Assembly: GCA_034430275.1 (NCBI GenBank)
Contig: DAOUEW010000401.1
Coordinates: 1-5,392, forward strand
Length of the DNA: 5,392 nucleotides
Direction of reading: 5' to 3'
Source of the DNA: JAUVXJ01 sp034430275
Lineage (GTDB): Bacteria > Chloroflexota > Anaerolineae > UBA7937 > B3-Chlor
This document shows, in pieces, positions 1 through 4,737 of the stretch (position 1 is its first letter; every line of letters begins with the position of its first letter). Made by a program: the position numbers and the translations under genes. Under the pieces are notes generated by a model. That model was not told where the DNA came from. It searched no databases and saw only the letters and a program-made list of their open reading frames with translations.

Positions 1-47
1 TGCAGGTCGTCCTCACAGGGCAGCCTCTGGCGGCATTGTTCCGTGAG

Positions 48-76
48 TTGACAAGCGGTCCCGTATAGTGTATAGT
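48..76 (+). promoter_or_regulatory. Sigma-70-type promoter of the cytochrome/flavoprotein operon
   Basis: A perfect -35 box TTGACA (48-53) is followed, after exactly 17 bases, by a -10 box TATAGT (71-76; 5 of 6 consensus). The expected transcription start is near 83, giving a 5' leader of roughly 145 bases before the cytochrome start codon. A second TATAGT lies at 64-69, so TATAGTG occurs twice in tandem (64-77). Only the second copy has the right spacing to the -35 box. The leader shows no recognised riboswitch or strong hairpin. Confidence 0.82.
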
Positions 77-229
77 GCGGGGTGCTATGGCTGCGCATTC
101 GCCGGGCCGGGGCCGAGCAGGCGTCGCCGGTGGGGCAGCCACGGTGCTCATGGTGTGTATGTCTTCCGTGTTGGCTAAGGATCCAAGTGGCGACAGTGGA
201 GCACTTGCATGGGGAGGTTTTCCTGAAGC

Positions 230-727
230 ATGTCGAAGAAATGGATCACAGTGATCATTGTGCTATGTGTAGTGGTGGTCGTAGGGGGCGGTGGAGCGGC
301 CTATCTGTGGAACTACCACGAGCAGCCGCAGTTCTGCGGCACCTGCCACATCATGGACCCCTATCTCGAATCGTGGCAGTCTTCCGAGCTAGGGGCCAAC
401 GCTCATGCGGAGTACGATATCGCTTGCCTGGATTGTCATGTGCCGACCTTGGAGCAGCAGGTGAACGAACTGGTGGTCTACGTTCAGGGCGACTACGAGA
501 TCCCGCTGAGGGAACTCAAGTACCCTAAGGAGAGCTGCTACGAGTGCCACGAGCATGGCACCTACGAGGAGATCGTGGAGATGACCGCCGACTTGGAGGA
601 GACGGCAGGCGCCAACCCCCACGCGTCTCACTATGGAGAGATGGAGTGCCGTCTCTGCCACAAGATGCACAAGGCGTCCGAAGACTACTGCGCCCAGTGC
701 CATGCTTGGGGGTGGCAGGTGCCGTAG
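230..727 (+). CDS. Membrane-anchored pentaheme cytochrome c, NapC/NrfH-like, electron donor to a flavoprotein reductase
   Basis: This 165-residue protein probably takes electrons from membrane quinol and passes them to an extracytoplasmic reductase. Residues 6-26 form one hydrophobic N-terminal segment after a short Lys-containing start, which suggests an uncleaved anchor. Five CXXCH heme sites begin at Cys36, 66, 103, 140 and 154. The first reads CGTCHIM, the CXXCHxM form in which NrfH uses Met as heme ligand, and CLDCHVP follows as in the NapC/NirT family. The C-terminal part (about 129-159) has NPHxSHxG, CXXCH, KMH, S and CXXCH in the order seen in the heme domain of flavocytochrome c fumarate reductase. 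NapC/NrfH proteins usually have four hemes, so five in so short a protein is a variant. TGA at 224-226, in frame, leaves ATG 230 as the first available start. Its Shine-Dalgarno GGGGAGG (211-217) is 12 bases away, rather far. The flavoprotein gene follows in the same operon, supporting a donor-acceptor pair. Confidence 0.9.
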   Translation: MSKKWITVIIVLCVVVVVGGGGAAYLWNYHEQPQFCGTCHIMDPYLESWQSSELGANAHAEYDIACLDCHVPTLEQQVNELVVYVQGDYEIPLRELKYPKESCYECHEHGTYEEIVEMTADLEETAGANPHASHYGEMECRLCHKMHKASEDYCAQCHAWGWQVP

Positions 728-779
728 TGGTACGGGCGGCATTGCTGGAACGGATTTGGAGGAGGAAAAACACTCTGAT

Positions 780-785
780 AGGAGG
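780..785 (+). promoter_or_regulatory. Strong ribosome binding site of the first flavoprotein
   Basis: AGGAGG lies five bases before ATG 791 and fixes that start. It places the twin arginines at residues 13-14. A second purine-rich run, GGAGGAGGAAAAA, lies further upstream (about 759-771) but is too distant to serve this start. Confidence 0.85.
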
Positions 786-790
786 TCAGA

Positions 791-2359
791 ATGACGCAAG
801 AGGATAGAACGCGGATTCAAGTCTCTCGTCGTGATTTCGTCAAGGGAGCGGCGGCAGGGGCGACGCTCCTGGCGGGCGCGACCGCCATGTCGGGCTGCGG
901 CTCGGCGGCCCCTATCCCGGCATCCGGCATGCCGGATGCGTGGGATGGCGAGGCAGATGTGGTCATCGTGGGCTTTGGAGGCGCCGGAGCGGCTGCTGCC
1001 CTCGAGGCGGCTGAAGCTGGAGCCGAAGTGTTGGTCCTGGAGAGGACGCCGACAGGCGGCGGCAGCACGGCGATATGCGGTGGCATCATCTACATGGGAG
1101 GAGGCACGCCGCTACAGACAGCGCTGGGCTTCGATGACACCAGAGACAACATGTACAACTACGTCCTGGCATCGGCGGGAGACGGGGCGGACGAGGAGCT
1201 GGTGGGGCTCTTCTGTGACGAGAGCCTCCAGTTGTACGATTGGGTGACCGGCATCGGTGTCCAGTTCAACGAGTCATTCATGGAGATGAAGGCGGCTGGG
1301 GATCCCACGGGCGATGGCTTGCTCTATTCGGGCAACGAGAAACAGGCCAACTACAAGGCGGTGGCCGATCCCGCCCCCAGGGGCCACGGCGCCTTTGCTG
1401 ACGGATACGTGGGTGGCCATGCCATCTTCGCACCGCTCAAGGCAGCGGTGGAGGCATCCAGCGCCGAAGTACTCTATGAGGCACTGGTCAGCAGTCTAGT
1501 GGTCGATGCTGACGGCCGCGCCGTGGGCGTGGAGGCCGAGATCGAGGGCGAGAAGAAGTACTTCAAGGCCAACAAGGGCGTGATCCTGTGTGCGGGGGGA
1601 TACGCCGCGAACGCGGAGATGGTGGCACAACACTGTCCAGAGTGTCTGCGATGCGCGGTCAACGTCGGGACACCCGGCGATGACGGCAGCGGGATCAGGA
1701 TGGGGCAGGGCGCGGGGGCCGACGTACGGATGTTGAGCGAGACCGCGCCTTTCGCCTTCGTCTACGGGTCGGCCGAGTGCCTGTGCAGGAGCATCCTGGT
1801 CAATGGCAAGGGTCAGCGCTTCATCGGCGAGGACAACTATGGTGAGTGGATCGGGGACATGATCGTCAGAGACCACAACGTAGCTTTCCTGGTGCTGGAC
1901 GACGCAGTATGGAGCATGGTTCCCGAAGCGGCGAAGGAGAGCCTGACGGTCGTGGCCCAGGCGGACAGCGTGGGCGAGTTGGCCGCCGGGCTCGGCATGG
2001 CGCCGGCGCTGCTGGAGAGCACGGTGGCGCTGTACAACGAGTTCGCGGCCAACGGTGAGGATCCGCTGTTCAAGAAGAACAGCGCCTATGTGGTGCCCCT
2101 GGAGACGCCTCCCTTCTATGCTCTGTTCTTTGGCGTGGAGGCCACGGCCTTCTTCACCAATGGCGGGCTTCGAATCAACGCCAAGAGCCAGGTTCTCGAC
2201 GTGAACGGTGAGCCGGTTCCGGGTCTCTACGCGGCGGGCCGGAACGCCTTTGGCATCCCGGCGCGACACTACGTCGCCAGTGGCGTATCGGTAGCCGAAG
2301 TTCTCACCTTCGGCAGAATAGCGGGCCAGACGGCGGCTGCCGAGGAGGTTTCGGCCTAG
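791..2359 (+). CDS. Tat-exported FAD-dependent reductase lipoprotein (fumarate reductase/ketosteroid dehydrogenase superfamily) with a cysteine cluster
   Basis: This 522-residue flavoprotein probably reduces an organic electron acceptor outside the membrane, fed by the cytochrome encoded just upstream. A Tat signal (SRRDFVK, Arg13-Arg14) and hydrophobic stretch lead to a lipobox-like MSGC with Cys36, implying a lipid anchor. The FAD-binding Rossmann motif is DVVIVGFGGAG (56-66), with Glu84 ending the second strand, then a GGGST segment (89-93). The C-terminus GLYAAGRNAFG...TFGRIAG (478-512) is the usual FAD-closing region of the FAD_binding_2 family. Length fits the soluble flavin domain without a fused heme domain. 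The fumarate reductase landmarks HHTMGG and HGANRLGGN appear as FFTNGG (454-459) and RHYVASGVS (492-500), so C4-dicarboxylate reduction is unlikely. Tyr494 and Gly498 have the Y-x3-G spacing of 3-ketosteroid dehydrogenases. Nine cysteines include CPECLRC (282-288) and CLC (330-332), unusual for this family and possibly metal-binding. The substrate cannot be named. Alternatives include an enone, acrylate or steroid reductase. Confidence 0.88.
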   Translation: MTQEDRTRIQVSRRDFVKGAAAGATLLAGATAMSGCGSAAPIPASGMPDAWDGEADVVIVGFGGAGAAAALEAAEAGAEVLVLERTPTGGGSTAICGGIIYMGGGTPLQTALGFDDTRDNMYNYVLASAGDGADEELVGLFCDESLQLYDWVTGIGVQFNESFMEMKAAGDPTGDGLLYSGNEKQANYKAVADPAPRGHGAFADGYVGGHAIFAPLKAAVEASSAEVLYEALVSSLVVDADGRAVGVEAEIEGEKKYFKANKGVILCAGGYAANAEMVAQHCPECLRCAVNVGTPGDDGSGIRMGQGAGADVRMLSETAPFAFVYGSAECLCRSILVNGKGQRFIGEDNYGEWIGDMIVRDHNVAFLVLDDAVWSMVPEAAKESLTVVAQADSVGELAAGLGMAPALLESTVALYNEFAANGEDPLFKKNSAYVVPLETPPFYALFFGVEATAFFTNGGLRINAKSQVLDVNGEPVPGLYAAGRNAFGIPARHYVASGVSVAEVLTFGRIAGQTAAAEEVSA

Positions 2360-2366
2360 GCTGTCA

Positions 2367-2383
2367 CCGCCACTTCGTGGTGG
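2367..2383 (+). other. Short stem-loop just after the first flavoprotein stop codon
   Basis: CCGCCAC (2367-2373) pairs with GTGGTGG (2377-2383) around a three-base loop TTC, with one G-T wobble. It begins seven bases after the stop codon. No T-run follows, so it is not itself a typical terminator. It may protect the 3' end of the mRNA or act together with the next hairpin. Confidence 0.45.
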
Positions 2384-2397
2384 CATAGAAAGGCAAA

Positions 2398-2428
2398 CGG
2401 GCGCCTGTGACATCGGGCGCCCGCTCTT
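2398..2428 (+). terminator. Candidate Rho-independent terminator of the cytochrome/flavoprotein operon
   Basis: CGGGCGCC (2398-2405) and GGCGCCCG (2416-2423) form an eight-base GC-only stem with a ten-base loop. The tract after the stem, CTCTT (2424-2428), is only weakly T-rich, so termination may be partial. The next gene has its own promoter, which fits a transcription boundary here. On the opposite strand the stem would be followed by TTTGCCTTTCT, but no convergent gene is present. Confidence 0.6.
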
Positions 2429-2561
2429 GTGCCAAGCCACTCTTTGGTGCATCGAGCGTCGCGGCGGACCTCACTGGTGGTGTGGATGCTAGCGAACGTG
2501 GTGATGAGATGAGTTCCAGTTCGGAGGAGCAGGGGACACAAGGGCAGACCCTGCACATGGG

Positions 2562-2589
2562 TTGACACCGTTCTGGTATAATACATAGT
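2562..2589 (+). promoter_or_regulatory. Promoter of the second flavoprotein, with overlapping elements
   Basis: A perfect TTGACA lies at 2562-2567. A perfect TATAAT at 2577-2582 is only nine bases downstream, too close to pair with it, but it is preceded by TG at 2574-2575 and so forms an extended -10 box. The TTGACA could instead pair with CATAGT (2584-2589; 4 of 6) at 16 bases. Either reading puts the start of transcription near 2589-2597, upstream of both candidate start codons. The layout closely resembles the promoter at 48-76. A small dyad, ATAG-TGT-CTAT (2585-2595), overlaps the probable start region and could be an operator. Confidence 0.72.
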
Positions 2590-2683
2590 GTCTATCGTGT
2601 GCTAGACCGCTGAAGCGCCCAGAAGGGAGGGTCGACCTATGGACACTGAGAAGAAGGATCCTGCGCTCACGAGTGCAGAGAAC

Positions 2684-2691
2684 AAAGGAGG
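2684..2691 (+). promoter_or_regulatory. Ribosome binding site that decides the second flavoprotein start
   Basis: AAAGGAGG ends four bases before ATG 2696, an excellent Shine-Dalgarno. A competing in-frame ATG at 2639 also has a good one, AAGGGAGG (2623-2630), eight bases upstream. The 2696 start is preferred because it puts the twin arginines at residues 13-14, exactly as in the paralogue at 791. Confidence 0.72.
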
Positions 2692-2695
2692 CAAC

Positions 2696-4249
2696 ATGAC
2701 TGAAGAGAAAGAAGACGTCATCAAGATGTCGCGAAGGGACTTCGTGAAGGGTGCGGCTATAGGGGCGGGGCTGCTGACCGGGGCCAGTGCGCTGGCCGGA
2801 TGCGGAACTGCCGCCGCGCCAGCCGCTTCCGGAATCCCGGACCAGTGGGACAAGGAGGCCGACGTTGTCATCATCGGCGGCGGGGGAACGGGCATCGTCG
2901 CGGCTATCGAGGCCGCCGAAGCGGGATCCAGCGTGCTGGTTCTGGAGAAGGCGGCTGTAGTAGGAGGTACCACGTCTCTCTCCGGCGCTGTGATCCAGGC
3001 GGCCGGTACCGAGTTCCAGAGGGCGGCCGGGATCGAGGGTGACACGCCTGAGAAGCACTACCAGTATTGGATCACGGCAGCCGAAGGGCAGGCCGATCCG
3101 GAGCTGGTGAGGGTGTTGGCCGAGAACGCACCGGCCAATATCCAGTGGTTGGTGGACCACGGAGTGGAGTATGCGGGAGTGTACCCGGTCGATCCTATAC
3201 CCACGGTGCCCGAGGAGTTGATGGCAGCCCGCATCCATATCCCAGGGCCTGCAGGCTCGCAGCCGGCAGCCGGCGCTGGCGAGCAGTACCACATCAGTAT
3301 CCTGTACCCGGTAGCACAGGACAAGGGGGCCGAGTTCATGTTGGAGACGACGGTCACCGGTCTGGTGCGCGACCCCGAGAAAGGCGTGATCGGCGTGAAA
3401 GCCGAGAGCGATGGCGAGGAGATTTATGTGAAGGCCAACAAGGGTGTGATCCTGGCTACCTCCAGCTTCGACCACAACGAGGAGATGGCGCGCGCTTTCT
3501 CGCTCCAGCAATTGTGGGCCATGGAGAAGGGCCTGGTGGCCACCGTTCCCACCGACACCGGCGATGGCATCAAGATGGCCATGGAGATCGGTGCGGACCT
3601 GGCAGGTATGGGGGGTACCATCGGAGTGCCCTCTCCCGGAATAGGCGGTGCCGCGGCACCTGGCATCTGGGTGAACAAGTACGGTCAGCGCTTCGTCAAC
3701 GAGGCCGCTCACTACGCCTTCAAGTCGAGGGCCGTATTCAACCAGGAGGAGCACATCGCCTGGGCCATCTTCGACGAGAAGATCAAAGCACAGGGTGGTA
3801 CAGCTCTTGGCTGGAGTGAAGACCTGAGCGAGGAGATCGCGTCCGGCGTGGTGAAGACGGGCGATACCCTCATGGCTTTGGCGGCGGCCATTGGCGTCAA
3901 CGGTGGAGAGCTGGAGGCCACCGTGGAGAAGTGGAACGAGGACGTCGCCGACGGTGAAGACACTCTGTTCCACACCGCGACCGGGTTGCAGGCGATAGAC
4001 CAGGGGCCCTACTACGCTGCACAGATGTATGAGTGGAACCTGGGATCACATGGTGGAGTGAGGATCAACACCAATGCTCAGGTGATGGATGTGCACGGCG
4101 AGGTCATAGCCAGGCTATTCGCTGGTGGCATGGCGGCAGGCGGAATCGTGGGACCGTACTACCCGGGTAGCGGTACGGCCGTCGCCACCACCGTTTGCTT
4201 CGGGCGCATCGCCGCACAAGGTGCCGCAGCAGAGGAAGCCTGGACCTAG
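2696..4249 (+). CDS. Tat-exported FAD-dependent reductase lipoprotein, paralogue of the first
   Basis: From ATG 2696 this is a 517-residue flavoprotein; an in-frame ATG at 2639 would give 536. It shows a Tat motif (SRRDFVK, Arg13-Arg14), a perfect lipobox LAGC with Cys36, and the FAD-binding DVVIIGGGGTG (56-66) ending at Glu84, then GGTTSLSG (90-97). The C-terminal region has LGSHGGVRIN (449-458) and YYPGSG (488-493), with Tyr489 and Gly493 matching the Y-x3-G motif that carries catalytic Tyr and Gly in 3-ketosteroid dehydrogenases. The ANRLGGN arginine motif of fumarate and urocanate reductases is absent. Signal region residues 12-40 match the upstream flavoprotein at 22 of 29 positions, so the pair probably arose by duplication, signal peptide included. 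Unlike its paralogue it has only two cysteines (36 and 501) and no cytochrome gene beside it. It may share the pentaheme cytochrome or use another donor. It has its own promoter and terminator. Substrate unknown; reductase rather than dehydrogenase is inferred from context. Confidence 0.87.
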   Translation: MTEEKEDVIKMSRRDFVKGAAIGAGLLTGASALAGCGTAAAPAASGIPDQWDKEADVVIIGGGGTGIVAAIEAAEAGSSVLVLEKAAVVGGTTSLSGAVIQAAGTEFQRAAGIEGDTPEKHYQYWITAAEGQADPELVRVLAENAPANIQWLVDHGVEYAGVYPVDPIPTVPEELMAARIHIPGPAGSQPAAGAGEQYHISILYPVAQDKGAEFMLETTVTGLVRDPEKGVIGVKAESDGEEIYVKANKGVILATSSFDHNEEMARAFSLQQLWAMEKGLVATVPTDTGDGIKMAMEIGADLAGMGGTIGVPSPGIGGAAAPGIWVNKYGQRFVNEAAHYAFKSRAVFNQEEHIAWAIFDEKIKAQGGTALGWSEDLSEEIASGVVKTGDTLMALAAAIGVNGGELEATVEKWNEDVADGEDTLFHTATGLQAIDQGPYYAAQMYEWNLGSHGGVRINTNAQVMDVHGEVIARLFAGGMAAGGIVGPYYPGSGTAVATTVCFGRIAAQGAAAEEAWT

Positions 4250-4290
4250 TTCGATTGGATCAGTTGCGGTCTTCAAGCTGTTGGCTGAGT

Positions 4291-4324
4291 GGAGAGCCCC
4301 GACCAGGGGCTCTCCTTTCTGTTT
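4291..4324 (+). terminator. Rho-independent terminator after the second flavoprotein
   Basis: GGAGAGCCCC (4291-4300) and GGGGCTCTCC (4306-4315) make a perfect ten-base stem with loop GACCA, followed by TTTCTGTTT (4316-4324). It lies 41 bases after the stop codon and cleanly separates the flavoprotein from the downstream gene. Confidence 0.93.
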
Positions 4325-4636
4325 GACGGCGGGCACGCTATCCGGACCGACACCGCTTTTCCAGAGCACTCACCGTGTCCCGGCAGCGGAGGTGACGGCG
4401 CCGCCAGCGTGTCTACCGGGAAGCACTCTCGCGGTGTCGGGAGCGTCATCAGGGCGCGGCAAAGCGACCTGCCACCGGCGCCTCACTCGACTCCACAGCA
4501 TAGGACTGGGCCGCGGTGCACTCGCCCGACCAGGGGCCAATGTAGGGGCAGGTCTCAGACCCGCCCCTACATGCCCGCTTAACCAGGGCGCCAGGCTTGT
4601 CTCGCTGCGGTTGTGGCGCAGGGTCTGTCTCCGTGA
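4325..4636. other. Gene-free intergenic region
   Basis: About 310 bases separate the terminator from the next promoter. No reading frame here has a ribosome binding site plus a recognisable protein, and open frames crossing it look like chance GC-rich frames. No tRNA or riboswitch is recognised. The one clear structure is the palindrome at 4540-4572. The 13-base string CCCGACCAGGGGC, which spans the terminator loop (4298-4310), recurs exactly at 4525-4537 just before that palindrome. Confidence 0.6.
4540..4572. repeat. REP-like palindromic element of the GTAGGGGC type
   Basis: Bases 4540-4554 and 4558-4572 are inverted complements, giving a 15-base-pair stem with a single A-C mismatch and the loop TCA. 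The outer ten bases, ATGTAGGGGC and GCCCCTACAT, pair perfectly. No T-run follows, and the element sits more than 200 bases beyond the real terminator and before the next promoter, so it is not a simple terminator. From memory, palindromes with GTAGGGGC/GCCCCTAC ends are dispersed in many copies in Chloroflexota and cyanobacterial genomes. Copy number cannot be seen here. Confidence 0.72.
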
Positions 4637-4665
4637 TTGACACGGCTTGTGAGCGATGCTATACT
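4637..4665 (+). promoter_or_regulatory. Sigma-70-type promoter of the RACo-like gene
   Basis: A perfect TTGACA (4637-4642) is followed, after exactly 17 bases, by TATACT (4660-4665; 5 of 6 consensus). Transcription should begin near 4672, leaving a leader of about 66 bases that is too short for a large riboswitch. The gene therefore forms a unit separate from the flavoproteins. Unlike the two flavoprotein promoters it lacks the tandem TATAGTG arrangement. Confidence 0.82.
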
Positions 4666-4737
4666 CTTAGGTCGCTGTCCAGACGTCGGGCGGAGAGTCC
4701 GAGGCCTATCGCGCAGGTCTATTAGGAAGGAAACCAG

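Noticed and set aside
791..2359. Annotation of the first flavoprotein as fumarate reductase FrdA
   Set aside because: The Tat lipoprotein signal and loss of the HHTMGG and ANRLGGN landmarks do not fit the cytoplasmic FrdA enzyme; only superfamily membership is supported.
1496..2452. Open frame on the minus strand (318 codons) across the first flavoprotein
   Set aside because: Arg/His/Leu-rich composition and no motif; antisense shadow of a convincingly identified gene.
2639..2695. Using ATG 2639 as the start of the second flavoprotein
   Set aside because: Possible, but the 2696 start has the closer Shine-Dalgarno and gives the same Tat spacing as the paralogue. It is kept as a finding rather than the main call.
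2489..3973. Long open frame on the minus strand (494 codons)
   Set aside because: It lies antisense to the second flavoprotein, has no recognisable domain or ribosome site, and is the usual shadow frame of a GC-rich gene. The plus-strand protein has clear FAD and Tat motifs.
4418..4480. Possible cobalamin riboswitch before the corrinoid activator (GGGAAGC, CGGTG and CCTGCC fragments)
   Set aside because: The conserved B12-box core is missing, the element order does not match, and the stretch lies upstream of the promoter at 4637-4665, so it would not be in the transcript.
4125..4640. Plus-strand frame of 171 codons from the end of the second flavoprotein through the intergenic region
   Set aside because: It crosses the terminator and the palindrome, is Arg/Pro/Ser-rich, begins inside another gene and has no recognisable product.
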